A DNA stretch of 64,000 nucleotides. It comes from Candidatus Endomicrobium neocapritermitis. GTDB lineage: Bacteria; Elusimicrobiota; Endomicrobiia; Endomicrobiales; Endomicrobiaceae. The first letter of the stretch is position 1, and every line of letters starts with the position of its first letter. A program made the translations under genes and the position numbers. The stretch lies in NCBI GenBank assembly GCA_009778325.1, contig WRJZ01000047.1:1-64000 (forward strand). Reading direction: 5' to 3'. Positions 36,369 through 44,835 of the stretch are shown here, in pieces. The notes under the pieces were generated by a model that saw nothing but the letters and a program-made list of their open reading frames with translations, did not search any database and was not told the DNA's origin.

Positions 36369-37247
36369 ATGAAACGCATAAAAATAATTTTGATTTTATT
36401 TGCTGCCGTTATATTGTCTTCCTGTTCACGTACAGGTCAAAAGGACGGAGCATATGCCGCATCTATACAGATAAAAGGATCGGATACGATAATAAATTTA
36501 GTGCAGGTTTGGGCGGAAAGATTTGTTGAAATGCATCCGTTATATAATGTAGGAGTGACAGGCGGCGGCTCAGGCACGGGTTTTGCCGCTTTGATAAACG
36601 GGACTTGCGACATAGCGATATCTTCCAGAGAAATTGAAGAGAAGGAAAAACTTCTTGCCGACGCTAAAGGCGTTGAACCGGTTGAATTTATGATTGGCCT
36701 TGACGGTTTGGCGATAATTGTTAATAAAAATAATCCCGTGGATAAATTAACATTAGCTCAATTGCGGGATATCTTTATGGCTAAAATAACCAACTGGAAA
36801 GAAGTCGGCGGAGAAAACAGAAAGATAGTGATTCTTTCCCGTGAGAGCAATTCGGGCACTCATATGTTTTTTAAAGAACATGTTTTAAGGTGCGACAACA
36901 AAAAATCTAAAGAAGAGTTTGCGCCGCAGGCTTTGCTTATGCCTTCATCGCAGGCGATTTACGATGAAGTATATCAAAATCCCCATGCACTCGGATATGT
37001 AGGCATGGGTTTTGTAAACGATAATGTGAAAGCGATTTCCATTGCCGTGAATGCGGACAGCCCGTTTATTTATCCTAATCCCGATACCGTAATGAGCGGA
37101 GAATATCCCATATCGAGACCTCTTTTTCTTTATACCGACGGGCAGCCTGAAGGATTAGTAAAAATGTTTATAGATTATGCTTTATCCGACGAAGGACAAA
37201 AAATTGTGCTTGAAACGGATTTTGTGCCCATAAAAGGAATGAGATGA
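36369..37247 (+). CDS. pstS: Phosphate ABC transporter substrate-binding lipoprotein PstS
   Basis: 292 residues. The ATG at 36369 gives a clean lipoprotein signal ending in LSSC (lipobox), so the mature protein is membrane-anchored. Phosphate-binding motifs are IKGSDTI near the N-terminus, GGGSGTGFAALINGTCDIAISSR, and RESNSGTHMFF. Start upstream at 36294 would begin inside the repeat and is rejected. It is the first gene of pstS-C-A-B-B-phoU; pstC overlaps it by 4 bp. Confidence 0.95.
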   Translation: MKRIKIILILFAAVILSSCSRTGQKDGAYAASIQIKGSDTIINLVQVWAERFVEMHPLYNVGVTGGGSGTGFAALINGTCDIAISSREIEEKEKLLADAKGVEPVEFMIGLDGLAIIVNKNNPVDKLTLAQLRDIFMAKITNWKEVGGENRKIVILSRESNSGTHMFFKEHVLRCDNKKSKEEFAPQALLMPSSQAIYDEVYQNPHALGYVGMGFVNDNVKAISIAVNADSPFIYPNPDTVMSGEYPISRPLFLYTDGQPEGLVKMFIDYALSDEGQKIVLETDFVPIKGMR

Positions 37248-38110
37248 GAAGAATTATAGATTTTACTATTGAAAAAATTATTTTTTTATGCGGAATACTT
37301 TCGATTGTTTTTGTAGTATTGATATTTGGTTTTTTGCTTAAAGAAGGCTTTGCTTTTTTTAAAGATTATAACATAGTGAATTTTGTTTCAGGAAAATTTT
37401 GGTACCCTACTTCAGATCCTGCGCAGTTCGGCATACTCTCGCTTATAGTCGGTTCTTTGTTTGTTACCGTGGGGGCGACAATTATTGCCGTTCCGCTCGG
37501 AGTTATGTCAGCGCTTTATATTTCCGAAATCGCCCCGAAAGGGGTTCGCGACGTATTAAAATCTTTTGTCGAACTTATGGCGGCTATACCAAGCGTAGTT
37601 ATAGGTTTTGTCGGCATGGTAACGCTTGTTCCGTTAGTACGCACTCTTTTTGATTTACCGACGGGGCTTACGGCGTTTTCCGGGTCTATAATGCTTGCGT
37701 TTATGGCGATGCCTACAATAGTTTCCATTTCGGAAGACGCGATACGTTCCGTTCCATGGTCGTATAAAGAAGGCGCTTTGGCTTTGGGCGCTACAAGATG
37801 GCAGATGATAAGAAGAATAGTTCTGAAAGCCGCAATGCCGGGAATTATCGCGGCCGTAATGCTTGGCATCGGAAGGGTTATCGGCGAGACAATGGCTGTT
37901 ATGATGATAACCGGAAATGCCGCGCATATTCCCAATACCATATTTGAACCCGTAAGAACAATGACGGCAACCATAGCAGCAGAAATGGGAGAAACCGTAA
38001 AAGGCGGTTTGCATTACAGAGCGTTGTTTGCCATCGGGCTTGTGCTTTTTATAATTACGTTTATAGTAAATTTTATAGCGGATTTGTTATTGGGAAAGAG
38101 CAAGAAATAA
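37244..38110 (+). CDS. pstC: Phosphate ABC transporter permease PstC
   Basis: 288 residues with six TM helices. The EAA-type cytoplasmic loop that docks the ATPase is SYKEGALALGATRWQMIRR. The FWYPTSDPAQFGIL segment is typical of PstC. Overlap ATGA with pstS indicates translational coupling. The stop codon is fused to the start of element E13. Confidence 0.94.
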   Translation: MRRIIDFTIEKIIFLCGILSIVFVVLIFGFLLKEGFAFFKDYNIVNFVSGKFWYPTSDPAQFGILSLIVGSLFVTVGATIIAVPLGVMSALYISEIAPKGVRDVLKSFVELMAAIPSVVIGFVGMVTLVPLVRTLFDLPTGLTAFSGSIMLAFMAMPTIVSISEDAIRSVPWSYKEGALALGATRWQMIRRIVLKAAMPGIIAAVMLGIGRVIGETMAVMMITGNAAHIPNTIFEPVRTMTATIAAEMGETVKGGLHYRALFAIGLVLFIITFIVNFIADLLLGKSKK

Positions 38111-38231
38111 TTAACAATTAACAAATAACAATGAATAATGTCGGAGTTTCGCGAAAGCGAAACCTAGTTAGTAGATTTTTGCGAAGCAAAAATACAATAA
38201 TTGTTAACTGTTAATTGTAAATTGTTAATTG
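38107..38231 (+). repeat. Palindromic element E13 (TAACAAT/CAATTAA heptamer arms)
   Basis: The left arm is TTAACAATTAACAAATAAC and the right arm TTGTTAACTGTTAATTGTAA, both 7-bp periodic. The core hairpins are GTTTCGCGAAAGCGAAAC and ATTTTTGCGAAGCAAAAAT separated by CTAGTTAGTAG. It overlaps the pstC stop and ends in TTGGTGTTAAAA at the pstA ATG, as E5 does. Confidence 0.87.
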
Positions 38232-38240
38232 GTGTTAAAA

Positions 38241-39095
38241 ATGATTAAACTAAATCCTAAATTATCGCAGAAACTTTCGTATGTGCTGCTTTTTTGCGCT
38301 ACATGCTTGGTTATTGTACCGGTTACGGTGATAATTTTCATTATCGTTAAAAACGGGGCTTCCGCTATTACGTGGGAATTTTTAACATCAATGCCTAAAG
38401 ACGGCATGCGCGGCGGAGGAATTCTTCCGGCCATACTCGGAACTTTGTCCATAGTCGTGTGTGCTATTTCAATAGCTTTGCCGATAGGCGTATGCGCCGC
38501 TATTTATTTGAACGAATACGCGAAAGATAACCTTCTTACAAGAATAATAAAACTCGCTATAGTAAATCTCGCGGGAGTTCCGTCGGTAGTTTACGGATTG
38601 TTCGGATTAGGCATTTTCGTTATGCTTTTAAAACTTGGAGTATCAATTATAGCGGGAGCTTTAACTTTGGCAATTATGGAGCTTCCCGTGATTATAACGA
38701 CGGCGCGCGGCGCGCTCAACAGCGTTCCTTATTCTTTCAGGGAGGTCAGCTTATCTTTGGGCGTCAGCCGCTGGCAGACCATACAATACATAGTTTTGCC
38801 GAATGCTCTTCCCGGGATTTTGACGGGCGCGATTTTGAGCATAGCCAGAATTTCCGGCGAAACCGCGCCGATATTGTTTACGGCAGCAGCGTTTTACGTT
38901 CCGCATCTCCCGCGTTCCGTATTCGATCAGGTAATGGCTTTGCCGTATCATCTTTATATTATATCAACGCAGATACCCGGTATGCCTAAAAATATCATTT
39001 ACGGTACGGCGCTCGTGCTTTTGATGCTGGTTTTATCAATGAGTTTAGTCGCGATAATTGCCAGATTATATTTTAGAAAACACAGAAAATGGTAG
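38241..39095 (+). CDS. pstA: Phosphate ABC transporter permease PstA
   Basis: 284 residues, six TM helices. The coupling loop reads SFREVSLSLGVSRWQTIQYIVLPNALPG. PSVVYGLFGLG is the conserved PstA transmembrane motif. With PstC it forms the membrane channel for phosphate. GTG at 38232 is an alternative start; the SD is weak (GGTG). Confidence 0.94.
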   Translation: MIKLNPKLSQKLSYVLLFCATCLVIVPVTVIIFIIVKNGASAITWEFLTSMPKDGMRGGGILPAILGTLSIVVCAISIALPIGVCAAIYLNEYAKDNLLTRIIKLAIVNLAGVPSVVYGLFGLGIFVMLLKLGVSIIAGALTLAIMELPVIITTARGALNSVPYSFREVSLSLGVSRWQTIQYIVLPNALPGILTGAILSIARISGETAPILFTAAAFYVPHLPRSVFDQVMALPYHLYIISTQIPGMPKNIIYGTALVLLMLVLSMSLVAIIARLYFRKHRKW

Positions 39096-39102
39096 GGGAA
39101 AG

Positions 39103-39129
39103 GCAATTACGAATGAAAGGCAAAACGGC
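39103..39129 (+). repeat. Fragment of AATTACG/class B element before pstB1
   Basis: CAATTACGAATGAAAGGCAA followed by AACGGCGG is a left arm plus core start without a right arm. It provides no clear stem. It resembles the start of E9 and E10 and is probably an eroded copy. Confidence 0.55.
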
Positions 39130-39135
39130 GGAAAA

Positions 39136-39885
39136 ATGGATAAAATAAAAGTAGAAAATCTTAGTTGTTTTTATAATAAAAAATGCGCGCTAGAATCTCT
39201 CAGCATAAACGTGGAGAAAAATGAGATTCTTTCAATAATAGGCCCGTCCAACAGCGGAAAAACGACATTTTTAAGAACGCTTAACAGAATGAATGATTTG
39301 GATACGAATTATTCAAGAAGCGGCAGCGTATATCTCGACGAAAACAATATTTTCGCAATGAATATGGAAAAGCTGCGCAAACGCGTCGGAATGCTTTTTG
39401 CGATGCCTATTCCTCTTCCGATGACGATTTATGAAAATATAGTTTACGCTCCAAAAAGGCTCGGGCTTGTTTCAAAAAAAAGCGAGATGGACGCCATAGT
39501 GGAAGAAGCTCTTAAAGACGCTTCTTTATGGGATGAAGTTAAAGACAGGCTTGATTCTTCCGGGATGAAATTGTCAGGCGGACAGCAGCAGAGGCTGTGT
39601 ATAGCCAGAATTCTTGCCATTAATCCCGAAGTGATTTTATTTGACGAACCTTGTTCCGGGCTGGATCCGATTTCAACCGCGAAAGTAGAAGAATCGATGC
39701 TGGAGCTCAAGGAAAAATATACTATAGTTCTTGTTACAAATAACGTAAAACAAGCTTCAAGAGTCGGAGACAGAACCGCGTTTTTCTTAATGGGCAAGCT
39801 TATTGAAATTGATAAAACGGCTACTATGTTCGTGTCGCCTAAGCAGAAACAGACTGAAGATTATATAACAGGACGTTTTGGATAA
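39136..39885 (+). CDS. pstB: Phosphate ABC transporter ATPase PstB, paralogue 1 (degenerate Q- and H-loops)
   Basis: 249 residues. Walker A GPSNSGKT (36-43), signature LSGGQQQR (146-153) and Walker B LFDEPCSGLD are intact. The Q-loop reads LFAMP, with Ala89 in place of Gln, and the H-loop reads VTNNV, with Asn202 in place of the switch His. It should bind ATP but its own catalytic site looks impaired. A second pstB with the complementary defect follows, so the two probably act as a heterodimer under PstC-PstA. The ATG at 39136 is chosen because similarity starts there; an upstream in-frame start overlaps pstA. Confidence 0.92.
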   Translation: MDKIKVENLSCFYNKKCALESLSINVEKNEILSIIGPSNSGKTTFLRTLNRMNDLDTNYSRSGSVYLDENNIFAMNMEKLRKRVGMLFAMPIPLPMTIYENIVYAPKRLGLVSKKSEMDAIVEEALKDASLWDEVKDRLDSSGMKLSGGQQQRLCIARILAINPEVILFDEPCSGLDPISTAKVEESMLELKEKYTIVLVTNNVKQASRVGDRTAFFLMGKLIEIDKTATMFVSPKQKQTEDYITGRFG

Positions 39886-39889
39886 AGAA

Positions 39890-40012
39890 AGAGTGAAGAG
39901 TTAAAAGTGAAGAGTGAAGATGTTGTGTTTCGGCTTTGCCGAAACTGATTAATAGGTTTTCGCGAAGCGAAAACACCTTATCTCCACTCTCAACTCTTCA
40001 ATCTTCACTCTG
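39890..40012 (+). repeat. Palindromic element E14 (AGAGTGA heptamer arms, class A core)
   Basis: The left arm is GAGTGAA-GAGTTAA-AAGTGAA-GAGTGAA; the right arm is CACTCTC-AACTCTT-CAATCTT-CACTCTG. The core is GTTTCGGC-TTT-GCCGAAAC, TGATTAATAGG, TTTTCGCGAAGCGAAAAC. It lies between the two pstB genes and is followed by TTTGGAG, the RBS of the second. Confidence 0.88.
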
Positions 40013-40028
40013 TATTTGGAGTTACAAC

Positions 40029-40784
40029 TTGGAAAAAATAGAAATAAAAAATTTCAATCTCTGGTACACGGATTTTCATGCGTTAAAAAATATTAACATG
40101 AAAGTTAAAGAGAAACAAATTACCGCGATGATAGGGCCTTCGGGGTGCGGTAAATCGACGTTGTTGCGCGCGTTAAACAGAATCAATGATACGATAGAGG
40201 GCGTTAGAACCGAAGGTGAAATAAATATCGGAGGAAAAAATATTTATGCCGACGGTATTGATGTGGATTCGCTAAGGAGAAACGTCGGGATGGTTTTTCA
40301 AAGACCGAATCCTTTTCCGATTTCTGTTTACAATAATGTCGCTTTCGGACTTCAGGTTAACAGAATAGAATCGAAAAAAAGCGTAATCGACCAAACCGTA
40401 CGGGAAAGCCTTGAAGCCGTTTTGCTGTGGGATGACATAAAAGACAAATTAAAAAAATCAGCGCTTGAGCTCAGTCTGGAACAGCAGCAGAGATTGTGCA
40501 TAGCAAGGGTTATCGCCGTAAAGCCGCAGGTGATTTTGCTGGATGAACCGTGTTCTACTCTTGATCCCGTCGCCAATCAGAGAATAGAAGAGCTTATGAT
40601 GCAACTTAAAGAAAAATATACGATTGTCATAGTAACTCACAACATGCATCAGGCGGCGAGAATTTCAGATGAGACCGCGTTCATGCTGCTCGGAGATTTG
40701 ATAGAGTTTGACAAAACCGATAAAATATTTACGAATCCGTCACAGAAACAGACGGACGATTATGTCAGCGGCCGTTTTGGATAA
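40029..40784 (+). CDS. pstB: Phosphate ABC transporter ATPase PstB, paralogue 2 (degenerate signature motif)
   Basis: 251 residues from a TTG start that has GGAG 8 bp upstream; the upstream in-frame ATG lies within the repeat. Walker A GPSGCGKS (36-43), Q-loop FQRP (Gln91), Walker B LLDEPCSTLD and H-loop VTHNM (His204) are all canonical. The signature is LSLEQQQR (148-155): the two Gly of LSGGQ are Leu-Glu. This is the mirror image of paralogue 1. In an ABC dimer, Walker/Q/H of this subunit would face the intact signature of paralogue 1, giving one complete site. Confidence 0.92.
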   Translation: MEKIEIKNFNLWYTDFHALKNINMKVKEKQITAMIGPSGCGKSTLLRALNRINDTIEGVRTEGEINIGGKNIYADGIDVDSLRRNVGMVFQRPNPFPISVYNNVAFGLQVNRIESKKSVIDQTVRESLEAVLLWDDIKDKLKKSALELSLEQQQRLCIARVIAVKPQVILLDEPCSTLDPVANQRIEELMMQLKEKYTIVIVTHNMHQAARISDETAFMLLGDLIEFDKTDKIFTNPSQKQTDDYVSGRFG

Positions 40785-40789
40785 CAAAA

Positions 40790-40881
40790 GTCATATAAAA
40801 TATAAAAAGAAAAAAAACGGCATTTATATATTTGAAAGATAGTTTCGTTATTTTTTATATTTTATATATTACATTTTATAT
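40790..40881 (+). repeat. Palindromic element E15 (ATATAAA heptamer arms)
   Basis: Left arm CATATAA-AATATAA-AAAG, right arm TTTTTATATTTTATATATTA and TTTTATATG. The core has AACGGCATTT. AT-rich, so the assignment is weaker than for other elements, but its position between stop and RBS (CCGGAGG of phoU) is the same. Confidence 0.6.
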
Positions 40882-40898
40882 GTTTCCGGAGGAAACTT

Positions 40899-41564
40899 AT
40901 GCGCCACTTTGATATGGAAATGAACGATTTAAAAAGCCGTTTGGTTGATATGGCCGGACTTGTGCAGCAGATGCTGAAAGCCACGACCGACGAGCTTGTT
41001 TCAAGAGATCCGAATCTTTCTGAAACGGTGTTTTCGCTTGAAAAAGAAGTGAATGTCCAGGAAATAGTTATTGACGACAAATGTCTTAAGCTTATAGCTT
41101 TAAACCAGCCCGTGGGGGCTGATTTAAGATTTATAACTTCGGCTATGAGAATTAACAGCGATTTGGAAAGAATGGCTGACGAAGCCGTAAATATATCGGA
41201 AATTGCGCTTGATTTGCTCAAATATCCCCAGCTGAAGCCGCTTATAGACATACCTAAAATGGTCAGCGTAGTGCAGCAGATGGTTGCCGACAGCATACAG
41301 GCGTTTAATAAAAGCGATGTCGAACTTGCAAGATCGGTTCTTGAAAAAGACGATGAAGTGGACGATCTTGAAAGGCTTGTTTTTAAAGATCTGAAAGTTT
41401 TTATGACCAAATCATCCGATCCGAATACGATACATACTGCGGTTGATTTAATTCTTGTCGCCAGATGCATCGAAAGAATCGGCGACCATGCGACAAATAT
41501 CAGCGAAGACGTAATTTTTATGGTTCACGGAAAAGATATCCGCCATCCGAAGAATTTTAAATAA
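40899..41564 (+). CDS. phoU: Phosphate transport regulator PhoU
   Basis: 221 residues forming two three-helix PhoU repeats. Metal-binding motifs are seen as EKEVNVQEIVID(D) / RMADEAVNI in the first and EKDDEVDDLER / RIGDHATNISE in the second. PhoU couples Pst activity to phosphate sensing. No phoR/phoB pair lies in the window. SD CCGGAGG is 7 bp before the ATG. A weak 7-bp hairpin follows the gene at 41579-41600 without a T-run. Confidence 0.95.
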   Translation: MRHFDMEMNDLKSRLVDMAGLVQQMLKATTDELVSRDPNLSETVFSLEKEVNVQEIVIDDKCLKLIALNQPVGADLRFITSAMRINSDLERMADEAVNISEIALDLLKYPQLKPLIDIPKMVSVVQQMVADSIQAFNKSDVELARSVLEKDDEVDDLERLVFKDLKVFMTKSSDPNTIHTAVDLILVARCIERIGDHATNISEDVIFMVHGKDIRHPKNFK

Positions 41565-41625
41565 GAACCTGCAATGTTATTGCGGATTTTGAGCCGCAAT
41601 TTAATTATCAGAATAGGAAGTTCTA

Positions 41626-41814
41626 ATGCGCAAAATTAAAATTTTGTCGAAATCGGGATTTAATAATGTTCACGTTGAACATATTCATTCCGAAATTTTT
41701 CAGCTTAACCTTGCTCCGCGTCCTCCAAACTCCGAGTTTTAAAGGCGTTACGCATACTATGCCGTGAAGGCAAATACTTTAATACAGGATTATAAAACAA
41801 ATGAACCGCAATAA
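41626..41814 (+). pseudogene. Possible decayed purS (PurS-like fragment with internal stop)
   Basis: AGGAAG precedes an ATG at 41626 that opens 38 codons (KIKILSKSGFNNVHVEHIHSEI...) to a TAA at 41740. The same frame stays open afterwards for 23 codons ending ANTLIQDYKTNEPQ, overlapping the purL start out of frame. The start resembles the PurS pattern K-x-V-x-L-K-x-G-x-x-D-x-x-G-x-x-I, and ANTLIQDY resembles the PurS end ANPVIEDY. The middle of the about 80-residue PurS is absent. PurS is a partner of the short PurL type. The gap is otherwise featureless. Similarity is weak, so this is a hypothesis. Confidence 0.35.
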
Positions 41815-44188
41815 CATGGAAATTTTAAAACTTTCAGACAAAGAGCTTGTAAATTTCAGCAAAAAAAATTCTCTTTCGTTAAACCTTCAGGAAATGAAGG
41901 CGGTGCAGAATTACTTTAAAAAGCTTAAAAGAGAGCCTGCCAAAGCTGAACTTGAAACCATAGCCCAAACATGGAGCGAACACTGCAAACATAAAACATT
42001 GACAGGCGTCATAAAATACAAAGGCGCAGACTCTAAAGGCAAAAAAGTAAATGTTACCTATAATAATATGCTTAAAGAAACGATTTTTAAAGCCACCATG
42101 GAGCTTAACAAACCGTGGTGCTTATCTGTTTTTAGAGATAACGCGGGCGTTATAGAATTTGACAGATTAAGCGGAATAGCGTTTAAAGACGAAACGCACA
42201 ACCATCCGTCGGCATTAGATCCGTACGCGGGCGCGGCTACCGGCGTAGGCGGCTGCGTAAGAGATATTATGGGAGTTGGCACAGGCGCGAAACCTTTGGC
42301 GGTTACCGGCGTGCTTTGCGTGGGCAACCCTGAAACGCCTGCTAATAAAGTCCCTAAAGGATCGCATCATCCGAAATTTGTATTAAAAAATGCGGTTGCC
42401 GGAGTTCGCGACTACAGCCGCGACCACGGTATACCTGTTATTAACGGCGGCGTGCGTTTTGACGACGGTTATATGTCCAACCCGCTTGTTTACGCGGGCG
42501 TTATGGGCATAATGCCTAAAAGCGCTATAAATAAAGATGTAAAAACCGGCGACTTGGCCGTAGCCGTGGGACGCAAAACATGGCTTGACGGCATACACGG
42601 CGCGACTATGTCGTCCAGGGATTTGGATGAAAATGCCGGCGCTTCGGGAGTTCCTCAGGGCAACCCGAAATTTCAAAAAAAGATATTGGACGCGCAGCTT
42701 AAAGCGCGCGACTTAAAACTTTACCGCGCGGTTACGGATTGCGGCGCGGGCGGATATTCAAGCGCTTTCGGCGAACTTGGCGAAAAGACCGGCGTAAATA
42801 TAGAGCTTGAAAAAATTCCGGTATTAAAGAAAGGCTTAGAGCCTTGGCAAATTTGGGTCAGCGAAACTCAGGAAAGAATGGCTTTCGTGGTTCCTGCGAA
42901 AAACATAAAAAAGTTTTTGGAAATATTTAAAAAAGCGGGAGTTGAAGCTGTCGTTATAGGTAAATTTACGTCTGACAAAAAATTGACGCTTACATATAAT
43001 AATGCTTTTGTAGCGCAAATGGATATGGAGTTTTTGCATAAAGGCGTTCCGAAAAGCATAAAAAACGCGGTTTACACGCCTAAAAAAGAAACATTGCAAA
43101 AACCCGTAAAGTTTAATGATGCAAAAATTAAAGAAAGCCTGAAAAAAGTTTTGGCGGATTTGGCCGTATGTTCGCAGGAACCGATTATCAAAAAATACAA
43201 CAGCGAAGTCCAGGGACAAACAGTTGTTAAGCCTTTGGCCGGCGGCGTGCCTTCGGACGCAAGCGTTATATGCCCCGACAAAGTAATAAAAGGCACAAAA
43301 AAAGGGATTGTGCTTTCCCACGGGTTAAACCCGGAGTACGGTAAAGTTAATACTTACAAAATGGCGGCTTCGGCTGTTGAAGAATCGCTTAGAAACGCTG
43401 TTGCCGTCGGAGCTAATCCGGACAGAATTGCCGTGCTTGATAACTTTTGCTGGGGCAACCCCAATAAACCTGAAGTGCTCGGCTCTTTGGTGGCTGCGGC
43501 CCGCGCTTGTTATGATATGTCTAAAAAGTTCGGAGTGCCTTTTATAAGCGGCAAGGACAGCTTGTATAACGAGTACACAGTCGGCGGTAAAGCCTATGCA
43601 ATACCGTCTGCACTTTTAATTTCGGCTATGGGCGTGGCTGATAATGTAAAAAATACCATGACGATGGATTTTAAACGCGCGGGTAATATTATAATGCTTT
43701 TGGGTATTACCAGAAATGAACTGGGCCAAAGCGTATTTAACAGAGTAAACAAAATTTCAGGCGGCGTAGTGCCTGAAGTTTATCCAGAAGAATCTTTAAA
43801 AATTATGCGCGGCATTTACAAAGCGGCAAACAAAGGCTTAATAAAAGCCTGTCATGATATTTCAGCCGGCGGTTTAGCGACAGCGGTAAGCGAAATGGCT
43901 TTCGCGGGACAAAAATGCGTAAAAATAAATATTGATGCGGTAAAATGCAAAGAAAAAATGACTTTTGCGGAGATATTGTTTTCCGAATCCAACGGAAGAT
44001 TTATAGTTGAAGTCAGCCCGGATAATGCAGCTAAAGTTAAAGAAATATTTAAAGGCAGCGTCTGCTCGGAAATAGGGCATGTCTGCAACTGCAGCGAAAT
44101 AATTTTTGAAAGCGATAAAAACAAAATAAACGCTGCGGAAAAGTCCGCTATCCTCTTAAGCAGTTGGAAAAATACGATTAATTTATAA
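41801..44188 (+). CDS. purL: Phosphoribosylformylglycinamidine synthase, PurL synthetase subunit
   Basis: 795 residues. It converts FGAR to FGAM with ATP and ammonia from PurQ. Landmarks are TWSEHCKHKT, DETHNHPSALDPYAGAATGVGG, GHGATMSS-type DGIHGATMSSRDLD, and VSGKDS-type FISGKDSLYNEY. It has no C-terminal glutaminase domain and no full N-terminal PurS domain, so it belongs to the multi-subunit type needing PurQ and PurS; purQ is not in the window. A strong terminator follows. Confidence 0.92.
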   Translation: MNRNNMEILKLSDKELVNFSKKNSLSLNLQEMKAVQNYFKKLKREPAKAELETIAQTWSEHCKHKTLTGVIKYKGADSKGKKVNVTYNNMLKETIFKATMELNKPWCLSVFRDNAGVIEFDRLSGIAFKDETHNHPSALDPYAGAATGVGGCVRDIMGVGTGAKPLAVTGVLCVGNPETPANKVPKGSHHPKFVLKNAVAGVRDYSRDHGIPVINGGVRFDDGYMSNPLVYAGVMGIMPKSAINKDVKTGDLAVAVGRKTWLDGIHGATMSSRDLDENAGASGVPQGNPKFQKKILDAQLKARDLKLYRAVTDCGAGGYSSAFGELGEKTGVNIELEKIPVLKKGLEPWQIWVSETQERMAFVVPAKNIKKFLEIFKKAGVEAVVIGKFTSDKKLTLTYNNAFVAQMDMEFLHKGVPKSIKNAVYTPKKETLQKPVKFNDAKIKESLKKVLADLAVCSQEPIIKKYNSEVQGQTVVKPLAGGVPSDASVICPDKVIKGTKKGIVLSHGLNPEYGKVNTYKMAASAVEESLRNAVAVGANPDRIAVLDNFCWGNPNKPEVLGSLVAAARACYDMSKKFGVPFISGKDSLYNEYTVGGKAYAIPSALLISAMGVADNVKNTMTMDFKRAGNIIMLLGITRNELGQSVFNRVNKISGGVVPEVYPEESLKIMRGIYKAANKGLIKACHDISAGGLATAVSEMAFAGQKCVKINIDAVKCKEKMTFAEILFSESNGRFIVEVSPDNAAKVKEIFKGSVCSEIGHVCNCSEIIFESDKNKINAAEKSAILLSSWKNTINL

Positions 44189-44206
44189 TTTTAACTTCCA
44201 TAGTGA

Positions 44207-44250
44207 AAATAAGGAAAGGGCTCCTGATGTTGAGCGCCCTTTCCTTATTT
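44207..44250 (+). terminator. Intrinsic terminator after purL
   Basis: AAATAAGGAAAGGGC (44207-44221) pairs perfectly over 15 bp with GCCCTTTCCTTATTT (44236-44250) around a 14 nt loop. The right side ends TTATTTATT. It lies 19 bp after the purL stop. Confidence 0.8.
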
Positions 44251-44353
44251 ATTGATGAATAATGCCTAAACTCCGCAGGCTATGCGAAATAATTTTACAA
44301 AAAAATCACATAAATTATTTGTCGAGTTCTACTATAATATTTAAATATAAAAG

Positions 44354-44436
44354 GAAGCTTGAAAGTTAGGCAGCTCAGCAAAGACAAAGGCTTTGTTGTT
44401 GTCCGCCAAACTTCCGAGCTGTCAAACTTCTGTCGT
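44354..44436 (+). repeat. Palindromic element E20 (8-bp GGCAGCTC arms, class B core)
   Basis: Left arm TGAAAGTT-AGGCAGCT-CAGCAAAG; right arm CTTCCGAG-CTGTCAAA-CTTCTGTC. Core GACAAAGGCTTTGTTGTTGTC, itself a hairpin. It ends in a T-run (CGTTTTTTATTTG) and could terminate transcription. It occupies the middle of the 324 bp purL-44513 gap, which otherwise holds the terminator and a promoter. Confidence 0.78.
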
Positions 44437-44443
44437 TTTTTAT

Positions 44444-44473
44444 TTGTAAAAAACATTAAATATTTTGTAAAAT
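44444..44473 (+). promoter_or_regulatory. Candidate promoter for the 44513-purD-purE-pyr genes
   Basis: TTGTAA (44444-44449), 18 bp, TAAAAT (44468-44473), 40 bp before the next ATG. A second possible -10, TATAAT near 44334, has no good -35 and would read through element E20. No PyrR-type attenuator is evident here. Confidence 0.4.
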
Positions 44474-44512
44474 CATATCTAATTAAATTATGTTAGATTA
44501 AAAGGCGGATTT

Positions 44513-44824
44513 ATGGGGTATTGCATTAATTGTTTATTTCAAGGCGATAACAGTTTAGACGAAAACGGAAACGGAAGAATTTTCTGCATGGTTAAAAGAA
44601 AATGGATGGCGGAAAACGATTCCTGCGAAGAATTCACCGAATACGCGGATCTCAGCAAAGAAATCCGCAACAAGTACGCTTTTGAAGTCCGCGAAAGAAA
44701 AAGCGGCAGCAACAAAATTTCTGTAGTGATAAATCAAAACTGGAAAGCTATGATCGTAACCATGATCGCCGCTTTCGTAATGTTTATGATTATCGTTAAG
44801 TTTTTCGATAAGTATATTTTTTAA
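44513..44824 (+). CDS. Small Cys-rich tail-anchored membrane protein, unknown
   Basis: 103 residues. The N-terminal part has four cysteines (C4, C7, C25, C38) in a zinc-ribbon-like spacing. Residues 78-98 form one TM helix near the C-terminus, so the Cys domain faces the cytoplasm if the tail anchor is inserted N-in. No family recognised. GGCGG SD is 6 bp before the ATG, and purD starts 11 bp after its stop, so the two are cotranscribed. Confidence 0.7.
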   Translation: MGYCINCLFQGDNSLDENGNGRIFCMVKRKWMAENDSCEEFTEYADLSKEIRNKYAFEVRERKSGSNKISVVINQNWKAMIVTMIAAFVMFMIIVKFFDKYIF

Positions 44825-44835
44825 TTGAGGATTAA

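Noticed and set aside
41579-41600. ATTGCGG/CCGCAAT hairpin after phoU as a terminator
   Set aside because: Seven-bp stem without T-run; too weak to call.
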